Below, one piece after another: positions 43,956-51,971 of a DNA stretch of 64,000 nucleotides. The stretch lies in NCBI RefSeq assembly GCF_034424375.1, contig NZ_CP139965.1, forward strand, positions 2,976,001 through 3,040,000. The letters are read 5' to 3'. Position 1 is the first letter of the stretch; every line of letters begins with the position of its first letter. The stretch is from Paraburkholderia kururiensis (GTDB lineage Bacteria; Pseudomonadota; Gammaproteobacteria; Burkholderiales; Burkholderiaceae). The notes under the pieces were generated by a model, which saw nothing but the letters and a program-made list of their open reading frames with translations, had not been told where the DNA came from and ran no database searches. The position numbers were made by a program, and so were the translations under genes.

Positions 43956-44834
43956 TCAGCCTGCTCGATCAACCGCATCGCGGACGATGGCGTTGAAGCG
44001 CGTCGGGGCTTCGAGCTTCAACATGTGTGCACAGTCTTCGAACACGTGAAGCCGGATTCCGGGGGCGGCTTCGCACAACGGCAATGCATGTTGTTCGACC
44101 GGAGCCAGGGTGTCGCGCGCACCGGCGAGCATGTCGATCGGGCATCGGATATCGCCGACGAGAGAAGGCGTATGCATAGAGAACAGCATTCGAACCGCCT
44201 GTGCCCATCCGCATGGCGTCACCGCATCGCGCAGTTGAGCCACCCGTTCCCGTACTTGCGACGGCACATCGGCCGGGAGCAGGCGAGCAACCACTGCCGC
44301 GCGCGACGCTTCATCAGGTGTCCTACCCGAATCGAGCATGCGTGCGAGCGCTTCTTCCTTTGCCGTGCCTTCCAAACGGCCACGCGCCGTATTGGGTGCC
44401 GCGAGCACGAGCCGCGCGAGCCGATGCGGGTAGCGCGCAGCGAACGCCATCGCGATCACGCTTCCCCACGAGCTGCCGACCAACGCGGCCATGCGCGTGC
44501 ACTGCAACCGGTCGAGCAGACTCAGAAGCACGTCGGCGTAGTCGTCGGCGTGAGGCTCCGCCATGGCGAGCGGCGTACTGGCGCCAAAGCCCGGCGCATT
44601 CCAGGCAATGACGCGAAACCGGTGGCACAGACCCGCGAGCTGCGCGCGGTAGCCTGCCGAGTTCGAGCCGATGCCGTGCAGGCACACGATCACCGGCGCG
44701 TCAGCCGGCCCGCTTGCGCGCAGTTCGACATAACCGCGTTCCGTCGCATAACGGTTAGAGTCGATCTCGACGCGCATCGCTGGCGGAAGGTCGGCCTCGA
44801 GCAAGGCGAGATCGGCAGAAGAGAGGTTGGCCAT
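43956..44834 (-). CDS. Alpha/beta hydrolase
   Basis: This 292-residue hydrolase has the oxyanion segment VIVCLHGIGSNSAGYRAQL near residue 50, a nucleophile elbow GSSWGS near residue 117, the Asp of the triad probably in LAGARDTLAPVEQH, and the His in CAHMLKLEAPTRFN near the end. The fold is like meta-cleavage hydrolases and esterases. The ATG at 44832-44834 lies four bases after the stop of the flavin reductase gene. In this context it likely hydrolyses the product of the flavin monooxygenase (ester, lactone or C-C bond), but the substrate is unknown. Confidence 0.85.
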   Translation of the reverse strand: MANLSSADLALLEADLPPAMRVEIDSNRYATERGYVELRASGPADAPVIVCLHGIGSNSAGYRAQLAGLCHRFRVIAWNAPGFGASTPLAMAEPHADDYADVLLSLLDRLQCTRMAALVGSSWGSVIAMAFAARYPHRLARLVLAAPNTARGRLEGTAKEEALARMLDSGRTPDEASRAAVVARLLPADVPSQVRERVAQLRDAVTPCGWAQAVRMLFSMHTPSLVGDIRCPIDMLAGARDTLAPVEQHALPLCEAAPGIRLHVFEDCAHMLKLEAPTRFNAIVRDAVDRAG

Positions 44835-44838
44835 CGCA

Positions 44839-45957
44839 TCAACCCTCGGCGGCATGTGTAAGATCCGGCGACTCCGTTTGACCGACGTAGCCCAGCCGAC
44901 GCGACAGATCGGCTGCGGTCGAGCGCAGCGCGCGGGCAAACGGGCTGTCGAATTCCGGCTCGAAGCGCGCCGCGTCGCCTACCGCCGTTATCGCGAGCAC
45001 CGCTGTGCCATCCGCGCCGCGCACCGGTGCGCTCAATGCGTGGATGATCGTGTGCGCGCCGTAGAACGCTCCGGGCGTACGCCTCGCGAGCCCGTGCAGG
45101 CGCACGCTTGCCAGTTCGTCGGCCCACGCCTGCGGCGTGGCCGGCCAGTCCACTTCGCCCGCCGAAGCGGCAATCAGTTCGGCGCCGACAAAGCGGTTCG
45201 TCGCCTCCGGCGGTAGATAAGCCGCGAGCGCAACGCCCGTCGCCGTGGACATCACGGGCAGCGTGAGTCCGACCGGCAGTTGCGGGCTGACGGGCTCCGA
45301 CGACGGCTCCCACGCGACGATAGTCGGCCCGTGATTGCCCCATACGGCGAGCGCGAGCGTCTGATCGAAGTCTTTCGCGAGACGCGCCATGGCGCGCGCG
45401 CCGACACGCATCGCGTGCAACTGTGACTGCACGGTCGTCGAGATGCCTGGCGGCGGCTTGCCAAAATCGTGCGGATCGGCGACCAGATACTGACCTCCGC
45501 CGAACACTAGCGGCTTGCGGGCCGTGCGGCGGAACGCCTCGATCTCCCCGACGAAAATCACGTGATCGCCGCCCGGCAGCCGCGACACGACGCTGCACTC
45601 CAACCATGCGCAACAGCCGCGCAACAGTGCCACCCCGCCCCTGCCGCTGTCGGTCTCGACGTTTGCGAACTTGTCGATGCCCGATGACGCGAAGCGGTTC
45701 GACAACTCGATCTGGTCCTCGGCAAGAATGTTGATCGCGAAGCGCGGCGCTTCGAGAAAGACCGGATGACTCGGCGACTTCGTCGCCTGACTCCACAGCA
45801 CCAGCGGCGGATCGAGCGATACCGAGCTGAACGAATTGGCTGTCACGCCATAGCGCTTGCCCTCGGCGTCGGCGGTCGTGACCACCGTGACACCCGTCAC
45901 GAAGGAGCCGAGCACCTGGCGCAGTTCCTTCGCATCGAACCGGCTCGTATCGCTCAT
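44839..45957 (-). CDS. Flavin reductase fused to an IclR-type effector-binding domain
   Basis: The 372-residue product combines two parts. Residues about 1-165 are a flavin-reductase-like split-barrel domain: LGSFVTGVTVVTTADAEGKR, GVTANSFSSVSLDPPLVL, FAINILAEDQIELSNRF and GDHVIFVGEIEAF. Residues about 175-365 resemble the GAF-like effector domain of IclR regulators: MARLAKDFDQTLALAVWGNH, TATGVALAAYLPPEATNRF, ALSAPVRGADGTAVLAITAV. There is no helix-turn-helix. The reductase supplies reduced flavin to the luciferase-like oxygenase encoded two bases upstream. The extra domain suggests that binding of the substrate switches the reductase on or off, as the MarR-like tail does in p-hydroxyphenylacetate hydroxylase reductase. 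Confidence 0.87.
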   Translation of the reverse strand: MSDTSRFDAKELRQVLGSFVTGVTVVTTADAEGKRYGVTANSFSSVSLDPPLVLWSQATKSPSHPVFLEAPRFAINILAEDQIELSNRFASSGIDKFANVETDSGRGGVALLRGCCAWLECSVVSRLPGGDHVIFVGEIEAFRRTARKPLVFGGGQYLVADPHDFGKPPPGISTTVQSQLHAMRVGARAMARLAKDFDQTLALAVWGNHGPTIVAWEPSSEPVSPQLPVGLTLPVMSTATGVALAAYLPPEATNRFVGAELIAASAGEVDWPATPQAWADELASVRLHGLARRTPGAFYGAHTIIHALSAPVRGADGTAVLAITAVGDAARFEPEFDSPFARALRSTAADLSRRLGYVGQTESPDLTHAAEG

Positions 45958-45959
45958 GG

Positions 45960-47018
45960 TCACACCCGCTGCGTTTCTTCGAGGACAGGGCGAAAAGCGG
46001 CTTGCCCCAGATCTTTTAGATGCGGCATCACATGGTCGGAAAACAGCTTCACCGACTTCACGACGTCGCTGTGCGCCATGTCGCCGAACACGTAGCTGCC
46101 GATCAGGTAGTTGAGCCCACCATCGGCGATCTGGCTGGCGAGTTCCTTCGTGACCGTTTCGGGCGAGCCCACCACCGCGTGACGGCTCGCAAGCAGCGAG
46201 TCGAAGTCGGGCGGCAGCTTCGCGTTGACCGGTTCCGTACCGTGCTTTCGCCACAGCCGGATGAAGTTGCTGAAGAACGTCGGCCATGCTTTGCGACCGA
46301 TCTCGAGCGCAGCCTCGTCCGTATCGGCCACGATGATGTAGCGGTTCACGCCGATCAGCGGCAACTGGTCGTGACCATCGTGCGTCTTGCTCCACTCTTC
46401 GCGATAACGGTCCGTGACCGCACGGATTCGTTCGACCGGACCGCCGCACACGATGTTGATGCCGCGCTGCGCGGGCCACACCGTCGAATCCGGCGACGCG
46501 AGCGCGTACCACACCGGCGGATGCGGATATTGCAGCGGCTTGATCTCTACCGGGACGTCGTCGAATTGCCAGAACTGGCCCGCGAAATTCAGTCGGTCGG
46601 AAGCGAAGAACCGCTCGATGACGTCGAATGATTCCGCATACATCTTTCCGGCATTCGCGGCATCGATGCCCATTGCCGCGAGTTCATGCGGAGACGCGCC
46701 GCGGCCAATGCCGAACTGGAAGCGGCCCTGGCTCAAGTGATCGAGCATGCAGATCTCTTCAGCAAGCCGCACCGGATGATGAATGGGCAGCAGATAAACG
46801 AGCGGACAGAGCCGGAGATGGCGCGTGCGCTGCGCGATAGCCGACATCAACACATTCTGCGACGGCGTCATGCTGAGCGGTGTCGCGTGATGCTCGCTCG
46901 TGTGATAGCAGTAGAAACCGTTGGCGTCGAACAGCTCCGCAAGCTGAAGACGCTCTTCGTACTGCTGCGCGAGCGGACGGCCGCTCCTGTCGTTTTGATC
47001 GAAAATGCCGAATTTCAT
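45960..47018 (-). CDS. Luciferase-like flavin-dependent monooxygenase
   Basis: This 352-residue TIM-barrel protein belongs to the bacterial-luciferase-like (group C) flavin monooxygenases that need FMNH2 from a partner reductase. Landmarks are MKFGIFDQNDRSGRPLAQQY, YCYHTSEHHATPLSMTPSQN, LCPLVYLLPIHHPVRLAEEI, and FGIGRGASPHELAAMGID, the flavin phosphate-binding region. The reductase gene follows after two bases, so the two form a two-component oxygenase. Group C enzymes carry out Baeyer-Villiger, ring-opening, desulfonating or hydroxylating reactions. The substrate cannot be read here. Confidence 0.9.
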   Translation of the reverse strand: MKFGIFDQNDRSGRPLAQQYEERLQLAELFDANGFYCYHTSEHHATPLSMTPSQNVLMSAIAQRTRHLRLCPLVYLLPIHHPVRLAEEICMLDHLSQGRFQFGIGRGASPHELAAMGIDAANAGKMYAESFDVIERFFASDRLNFAGQFWQFDDVPVEIKPLQYPHPPVWYALASPDSTVWPAQRGINIVCGGPVERIRAVTDRYREEWSKTHDGHDQLPLIGVNRYIIVADTDEAALEIGRKAWPTFFSNFIRLWRKHGTEPVNAKLPPDFDSLLASRHAVVGSPETVTKELASQIADGGLNYLIGSYVFGDMAHSDVVKSVKLFSDHVMPHLKDLGQAAFRPVLEETQRV

Positions 47019-47045
47019 GAGGGTTCCTTATTGATGTCCGGGCTA

Positions 47046-47405
47046 TCACGCGGATGGCTGACGGGAAAAAACCTGAAAGATCTGCCTTTCGGCATCGAGG
47101 AAGACCAGCACCCTGCCGTGGGAGCCCATGTCGCGCTCCGACACGAACTCGCCGCCGGCGGCTTCGACGCTCTCCCGAATTCCGTCGACGCTATCCGCCT
47201 CGAAAACGACGACGCTGCCCGTCGCGCGAGGCGCGGCCTCCTCTACGGAACTCAGCGCGAAGTTCGAACCGCCCACGCCGAACTGCAGCCATTTCGAGCC
47301 GTCCCGAAACTTCAGCGTGAGCCCCAAGGCGCGCTCGTAAAACGCCTGCGCCTTGTCCATGTCGCGTACGACCGTGTAGACGCTTTGAATCTTCTGGATC
47401 GCCAT
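47046..47405 (-). CDS. VOC-family (glyoxalase/dioxygenase-like) protein
   Basis: This 119-residue protein has the two beta-alpha-beta-beta-beta modules of the vicinal oxygen chelate superfamily: IQSVYTVVRDMDKAQAFYER, LGLTLKFRDGSKWLQFGVGG, and VVFEADSVDGIRESVEAAGG, VLVFLDAERQIFQVFS. One or two metal ligands seem to be missing or changed, so it may be a binding or resistance protein and not a dioxygenase. The ATG at 47403-47405 was chosen because AGGAG lies upstream. It is the first gene of the one-strand cluster, divergent from the IclR regulator. Confidence 0.82.
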   Translation of the reverse strand: MAIQKIQSVYTVVRDMDKAQAFYERALGLTLKFRDGSKWLQFGVGGSNFALSSVEEAAPRATGSVVVFEADSVDGIRESVEAAGGEFVSERDMGSHGRVLVFLDAERQIFQVFSRQPSA

Positions 47406-47704
47406 GCCTGCTTCTCCTGACTGGAAAACGACCGCCGTCGCGGCCCCATGCGGCCGCACTGTTTTTGCGTCGGTGTTCGTGTTATATTGTTGAACGCGTG
47501 GTGCATAGTTGTATTATGCGCCGTGTGCGCGGCCTGTCAATGCAAGGGCGCGGGGTGCTCAACGCGTGCAAAAATGCGGGGAACGGTCGCAAAACGTTGT
47601 GGGAGCAGGGGTTGCGCGCCGCGGCGCGCGCCATGGCTTGCGTGCGAGGCCCGGGTTAATCCCTAGACGAACGCATGCATTTGACTTGCTGGAATTGACG
47701 AGAA
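47406..47704. promoter_or_regulatory. Divergent promoter region between VOC cluster and iclR-type gene
   Basis: The 299-base region separates the long minus-strand cluster from the plus-strand regulator. It is more A/T-rich near 47475-47520, where a near-palindrome lies (see next entry). Promoters for both units are expected here, but no strong -35/-10 pair was fixed. Confidence 0.5.
47500..47522. promoter_or_regulatory. Imperfect palindrome, predicted IclR-type operator
   Basis: The arms GGTGCATA (47500-47507) and TATGCGCC (47515-47522) are complementary at seven of eight positions across a seven-base A/T-rich centre. The site is about 95 bases upstream of the VOC gene and 180 bases upstream of the regulator. 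IclR-type proteins bind short palindromes of this size. Confidence 0.5.
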
Positions 47705-48523
47705 ATGGAACAACCAGACACTTCAGAACCGGTTGAAAAGAACGAGCGGCGCGGTATTCAGTCCGTCGAAATCGCTTTCCGGCTATTGATGGCATTGCAG
47801 AACACGCAGCAAGCCCTGCCGCTCAAAGAGATCGCGACGCGCGCGGAGATGACACCCAGTGCCGCAAACAACTATCTCGTGAGTCTCGTGCGCACGGGTC
47901 TTGCCGCGGCGGACGAGAAACCGGGCTACTACAGGCTTGGCCCGGCGGCACTGATGCTGGGGGTCAGCGCAACGCGGCAGATCGACGGCTTCGACGTGGT
48001 GCGGGGCGAATTGGGAAAATTGCGCGACGCCACGCAGTGCAGCGGGGCCATCACGATGTGGACGACCGATGGCGTGTTGAGCCTCTTCAAACTCGAAGGA
48101 CAGCAGCGCGGCGCATTCGAGCTACGCACGGGTCTGATGTCGTTGCTCTCGACGGCAGCAGGCAAGGTGTTCGCCGCGAGCCTGCCGCTCGCCGTGACGC
48201 GACCGTTTCTCGAACAGGAACTGGCCTCACGCAAAGCAGGCGGCGACGCGATCGAAACATTCCACGCAGACGTGATGCATGAACTGCAGGCGAACGGCTA
48301 CGCAACCATGCGGCGTTCGGACATTGCGGGCTACGCGTCTATTGCGGCGCCGGTCATCAACTGGACCGGCGACGTCAAGTTCGTCATCAGCCTCGTCGGG
48401 GCCGACACCGTGCTGGACTTCGAGCCCGGTTCGAAGCATGTGGTCGCACTGCTCGAATCCGCGGCACGGGCGACCGCCCTGCTGGGTGGTCGCCCCCGCT
48501 CGCAGAGCGACGCGGCGAACTGA
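47705..48523 (+). CDS. IclR-family transcriptional regulator
   Basis: This 272-residue regulator has an N-terminal winged HTH (residues about 15-75, with LKEIATRAEMTPSAANNYLV as the helix-turn-helix) and an IclR effector domain, with LMSLLSTAAGKVFAASLP, GYATMRRSDIAGYASIAAP and VISLVGADTVLDFEPGS. It is divergent from the long catabolic cluster, so it most likely controls it. Its effector domain probably senses the same compound as the effector domain fused to the flavin reductase in that cluster, though this is inference. Confidence 0.9.
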   Translation: MEQPDTSEPVEKNERRGIQSVEIAFRLLMALQNTQQALPLKEIATRAEMTPSAANNYLVSLVRTGLAAADEKPGYYRLGPAALMLGVSATRQIDGFDVVRGELGKLRDATQCSGAITMWTTDGVLSLFKLEGQQRGAFELRTGLMSLLSTAAGKVFAASLPLAVTRPFLEQELASRKAGGDAIETFHADVMHELQANGYATMRRSDIAGYASIAAPVINWTGDVKFVISLVGADTVLDFEPGSKHVVALLESAARATALLGGRPRSQSDAAN

Positions 48524-48553
48524 TGCGCTCGCGCGCGGGGCGGCGCAGTGTGC

Positions 48554-49273
48554 TCAAGCGGAGACAGCGAGCGACGCAAGCCGGTGCAGCACCGCATCAG
48601 CGGCCGCGCCCGCCGATGCGGGGTTCTGCCCCGTGACGAGGTTGCCGTCGATCACTACGTGGCTGCTCCACGGCGCGCCCGCTTCGAACAAGGCGCCGGC
48701 AGCGCGCAGACGATCTTCCAGCAACCAGGGTGCGTTGGCGGCAAGACCGACTTGCGTCTCTTCATCGTTGGTGAAGGCGGTCATTCTTCTGCCTTTGAAC
48801 GCCCAGTCTTGAGCGTCGCCCGCGGACAGGAAGCTCGCCTGCCCGTGGCATACCGCTGCAACGACCTGTCGCTCGTTATGAAGTGCCGCTTGCAGGAGCC
48901 TGCCTACGCCTGCGTCGACTGCGAGATCCTGCATGGGGCCGTGTCCGCCCGGCACGAACACGGCGTCGAAGTCGGCAGCGTTCACGTCCTCTGTGGGCAA
49001 TGGCGCGCGCAGGGCATCGGCAAAGCGCTCGAGGTAAGACGCCAGTTCGGCGACTTTTTCGGTATCGCCTTGATTGGCCTGCGGCGAGAGGCTCAAGGCA
49101 TCGACAATCGACGGCTTGCCGGCCGGCGTAGCCAGTGTGATGCGGGCGCCGGCCCGTACGAAGATGTCATGCGGCGTGACGAACTCTTCGGCCCAGAAGC
49201 CGGTTGGACGTTGCGTGCCGTCTTTCTGTGTCCATGTTGTCGCGCCAGTCAGAATCATCAGGATGGAATGCAT
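48554..49273 (-). CDS. DJ-1/PfpI-family protein
   Basis: This 239-residue protein is of the DJ-1/PfpI (class I glutamine amidotransferase-like) superfamily. VFVPGGHGPMQDLAVD near residue 110 and the nucleophile elbow AAVCHGQASFL with a Cys near residue 141 are clear; VTGQNPASA lies near the end. It resembles the Hsp31-like glyoxalase III/chaperone group, whose Cys-His pair handles methylglyoxal. The ATG at 49271-49273 is the first Met of the conserved part. It is divergent from the LysR gene at 49460 and convergent with the iclR-type gene. Confidence 0.87.
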   Translation of the reverse strand: MHSILMILTGATTWTQKDGTQRPTGFWAEEFVTPHDIFVRAGARITLATPAGKPSIVDALSLSPQANQGDTEKVAELASYLERFADALRAPLPTEDVNAADFDAVFVPGGHGPMQDLAVDAGVGRLLQAALHNERQVVAAVCHGQASFLSAGDAQDWAFKGRRMTAFTNDEETQVGLAANAPWLLEDRLRAAGALFEAGAPWSSHVVIDGNLVTGQNPASAGAAADAVLHRLASLAVSA

Positions 49274-49459
49274 GTGCGTTGTTCGCCTTGAAGTGATGCC
49301 CGTGGGGCCGGCCCGAGTTTCGTCAGGAAATGTGGAGCAGCGGCCATCAGGCAGTGGATCGGGTATGCGTCGGCTAGTGTCGACCGTGCCGGTAATCGCG
49401 TAAATGAATGCACCGCGATTTCTCAATTCCTGTATCCGGAACGCCATGTGGAGAAGCGC

Positions 49460-50431
49460 ATGAACCGATTCGAAGCGTTGCGAATTTTTTGTGTAGCCGC
49501 CGAAAGTGCCAACTTCCGGGCAGCTGCCACACGAATGGGCGTGTCGCCGCAGGTCATTACGCGCGTGATGCGGGAACTGGAAGCGGAGTTCGGCGAGCCG
49601 CTCTTTCATCGCAGCACGCGTGGGGTGCGGCTCACACACGTCGGCGAGCGGCTCGCCTCAAAGAGCGCCGCCGCGATTGCAGGCATTGACGAAATCTTTG
49701 CGCATGGTGCCGCTCACGCCCCTCGCGAGCTCGCCGGCACGGTGAGGATTGCCGCTCCGACCGCACTGGGACGGCGCGTCATCACACCAGGGCTCGCGCC
49801 GCTCGTCGCGAGTCATCCGGGTCTTGTCGTGGATTTACGTTTGTCGGAAGTGCTCGCCGATGTCGTCGACGAACGAATCGACATCGGCGTACGCATCGGG
49901 CCGATGCGCGATAGCAGCCATGTTGCGAGAGCGGTATCGGGCGCATCGCTGGTGATTGTCGGCTCGCCGGAACTCGTGGTGCGATGGGGCGCCCCCGAAA
50001 GCCAGACGGCACTGGAGAAGGCTCCGCTCACCATGCTGATCGACCGCAATACCGGCCGCCCATGGCCATGGTTGCTGAACGGCGCAGAACCTTTCGTACC
50101 GTCGAATCCAGTATTCGTCACCGACGATCCGGAAGCGGAATGCGAAGCCGTGCTGGCCGGCATGGGTTTCGGCCAATTGCCGGGGCATCTCGCCACGCCG
50201 CTGTTGCGTGAAAAGCGCCTTGTCCCGGTTCTGGAAACATTGCGCCCGGCGGCCGCCGTCATGTACGTGTACCGGCCCTACCGGACGCCGATGCCGGCAC
50301 GCGTGCGCGTGGTTTTCGACTCATTGTGTCAGTTGCTGGACAATTGCGAGGAGCCGCTACCTGCCCAGGCGAGACTGCATCGCAGGGCCGCATTACGCCA
50401 CGACCCGGAGAAAAGTGAACCGGAATTGTGA
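49460..50431 (+). CDS. LysR-family transcriptional regulator
   Basis: This 323-residue LysR-type regulator has an N-terminal HTH (MNRFEALRIFCVAAESANFR, with NFRAAATRMGVSPQVITRVM) and an effector domain with GTVRIAAPTALGRRVITPGL and VLADVVDERIDIGVRIGPM. It resembles the CrgA/DsdC-like subgroup that often regulates a divergent oxidoreductase. GGAG lies six bases before the ATG at 49460, preferred over a GTG four codons upstream. The likely target is the divergent DJ-1/PfpI gene. Confidence 0.88.
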   Translation: MNRFEALRIFCVAAESANFRAAATRMGVSPQVITRVMRELEAEFGEPLFHRSTRGVRLTHVGERLASKSAAAIAGIDEIFAHGAAHAPRELAGTVRIAAPTALGRRVITPGLAPLVASHPGLVVDLRLSEVLADVVDERIDIGVRIGPMRDSSHVARAVSGASLVIVGSPELVVRWGAPESQTALEKAPLTMLIDRNTGRPWPWLLNGAEPFVPSNPVFVTDDPEAECEAVLAGMGFGQLPGHLATPLLREKRLVPVLETLRPAAAVMYVYRPYRTPMPARVRVVFDSLCQLLDNCEEPLPAQARLHRRAALRHDPEKSEPEL

Positions 50432-51016
50432 CGAAACTGATGGTTCAGCCAGGAGGTATCGACCGGCTTTTCGATTCCTCCGGACTTCGCCATGAAATCG
50501 ACGATTCGGCCCGCAGGGACCTCAGCTACTCTCTGAACGGTCGGGGCTTCGAAATGCGCTGTACTGGACTTGGAGCACAACAGCAAGTCGTGGGTGGCGG
50601 CCACTGTCGGTCACAAATCAGTAGCAAGCTGTGCGGAGATCTAATAGGGCAGTCCCGTAAGGCAGGACAACCGGTCTTCTGGGGTTGAACACTCGACACG
50701 ATAGATCACACGAAAAAAGAAAGAAGACGGACTGAGTTTGGACAAGATCCGGCTATGACACTGAACCCATCCCCAGAGCCCCGAATATGCCATCAAGGAA
50801 CTGATCGCCTTCTATTGGCGCGTGGAGCCTGTTCTTTTCGAAATGGCTTGCAAAGCCCGTGTGGACGGCGAGTGAAACAGCGATGCTGTGTGCCGGCTTC
50901 GCGCCGAATGAGCGTTCCGTGGATAGCTGCGGACCAGCTGTCAGTCAGGGCAATGTTTTCGTGGACGGTTCGCCGCGCGGCGCGACGTCGAAGACCTCAT
51001 CGAGGAATACCGCGCG
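50432..51016. other. Spacer without recognisable genes, possible prophage remnant
   Basis: No frame resembles a known protein with confidence. A short piece at about 50780-50860 reads IKELIAFYWRVEPVLFEMAC but has no start, RBS or extension. Given the phage-like fragment further right, this may be decayed mobile DNA. Confidence 0.35.
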
Positions 51017-51394
51017 ATGGTCGCTGAAATGACGCGCGCGCTCGTCGAGGCAACCATTGCAGCCGACAGGGCCGCCGTAACCTACGAGTGCGCGCATTCG
51101 GAAGCGGTCGATGCGCATGTGCAGCAGGTTGCTCGCTCGGCGCTGGCGCAGTGCGGAGAAGCCATGGCGCGCGCCGTTGCGGCGGCCGGCGGCGACATCA
51201 TCGAGGCGGAACTGCGACGCCTGGCTGAGCCGTTCAGGGCTACCATGCGGGGGGAACTGGCCGCTGTGGTGGGCAGCGTCGATCTGGGCGCACTGGCGCA
51301 GCAGGACCGGCTGGGTACCTGCGGGTGGGCTCGTGAAGGGCGTACTGGAAGGAAGATTTGCTCCCTCTGCGCTCAATACGATGCTACACAGTAG
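51017..51394 (+). CDS. Hypothetical Ala-rich helical protein, probably a remnant
   Basis: This 125-residue frame is Ala- and Glu-rich and almost all helical in appearance (MVAEMTRALVEATIAADRAA and LRRLAEPFRATMRGELAAVV). The frame is open upstream of the Met without a start or ribosome site (DVEDLIEEYRAMVAEM), and its last 25 residues look unrelated. It lies between decayed DNA and an Ogr/Delta-like fragment, so it may be part of a phage gene. I do not recognise a family. Confidence 0.3.
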   Translation: MVAEMTRALVEATIAADRAAVTYECAHSEAVDAHVQQVARSALAQCGEAMARAVAAAGGDIIEAELRRLAEPFRATMRGELAAVVGSVDLGALAQQDRLGTCGWAREGRTGRKICSLCAQYDATQ

Positions 51395-51439
51395 GCAGGT
51401 GACCCCTGAACTCGAAGGTGCCCTCCAGGCCCTGCGTCC

Positions 51440-51625
51440 GTTTCCATTGCCTGTCCGGTCTGCCAGTCGCGGGCCGTGGCCCGATCGATCCGGAAGCTGT
51501 CTGACACGCTGCGGGAAATACGCTATCGCTGCGAGAACGAGGAACGTGGCCACGTCTACATTGCGCACCTCGAAGCGGTACGCACAGTTGTGCCCTCCGC
51601 CACCATCATTCAGCCGGTACACGGT
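51440..51625 (+). pseudogene. Fragment of an Ogr/Delta-type phage transcription activator
   Basis: The plus frame reads ACPVCQSRAVARSIRKLSDT and LREIRYRCENEERGHVYIAH, then LEAVRTVVPSAT. This matches the Ogr/Delta zinc-finger family of P2-like phages, typically CPHCGSRA...LRELYYQCxNxECGHTFVAxLExVRTLSPSA. Two of the Cys ligands (CPVC) and the third (RC) remain, but the fourth position is Arg (NEERGH instead of NxxCGH). No start codon is placed before CPVC, and the frame then runs without family likeness into the tRNA. It appears to be a dead fragment. Confidence 0.6.
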
Positions 51626-51821
51626 CGCACGGGGCTTAGCCGAACGGCACTGAAGATTGCGAAGAAGACTCTCTGCCATGGGGTTGAGGACGAAAAAAAG
51701 TACCCGACATTTTCGGCGATCTTACGGGATTTTGCGAGACTAGCTGGAGCTTCAGATTCGCCGCAAAGCCTTGTACAGCTTGGCTTTGCGGGATTTCTTG
51801 GAACTACTCGGGAAGGCGTTC

Positions 51822-51912
51822 TGGCGGAGAGAGGGGGATTCGAACCCCCGATAGGCTATTAACCTATACACGCTTTCCAGGCGTGCGACTTAAACCGCTC
51901 ATCCATCTCTCC
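51822..51912 (-). tRNA. tRNA-Ser (anticodon GGA)
   Basis: The minus strand folds into a 91-base type II tRNA including an encoded CCA. The acceptor is GGAGAGA with TCTCTCC, the discriminator is G, the anticodon loop CTGGAAA gives anticodon GGA, a long variable arm TATAGGTTAATAGCCTAT is present, and the T arm is GGGGG-TTCGAAT-CCCCC. All helices pair. Serine tRNA genes are frequent integration sites, and phage-like DNA lies next to its 3' end. Confidence 0.97.
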
Positions 51913-51971
51913 GGCGGGACGCGAATTATAGCAGAGTCCTCGTGCCCGGCACAAAGGGTGCCGCATGCCCG

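Noticed and set aside
44839..46512. 557-residue version of the flavin reductase-IclR protein
   Set aside because: The added N-terminal 185 residues are the wrong frame of the luciferase-like gene. The start at 45957 fits the reductase domain and operon spacing.
51476..51862. 128-residue open frame running into the tRNA-Ser gene
   Set aside because: Only its first part is like Ogr/Delta; the rest is unrelated read-through and overlaps the antisense side of the tRNA.
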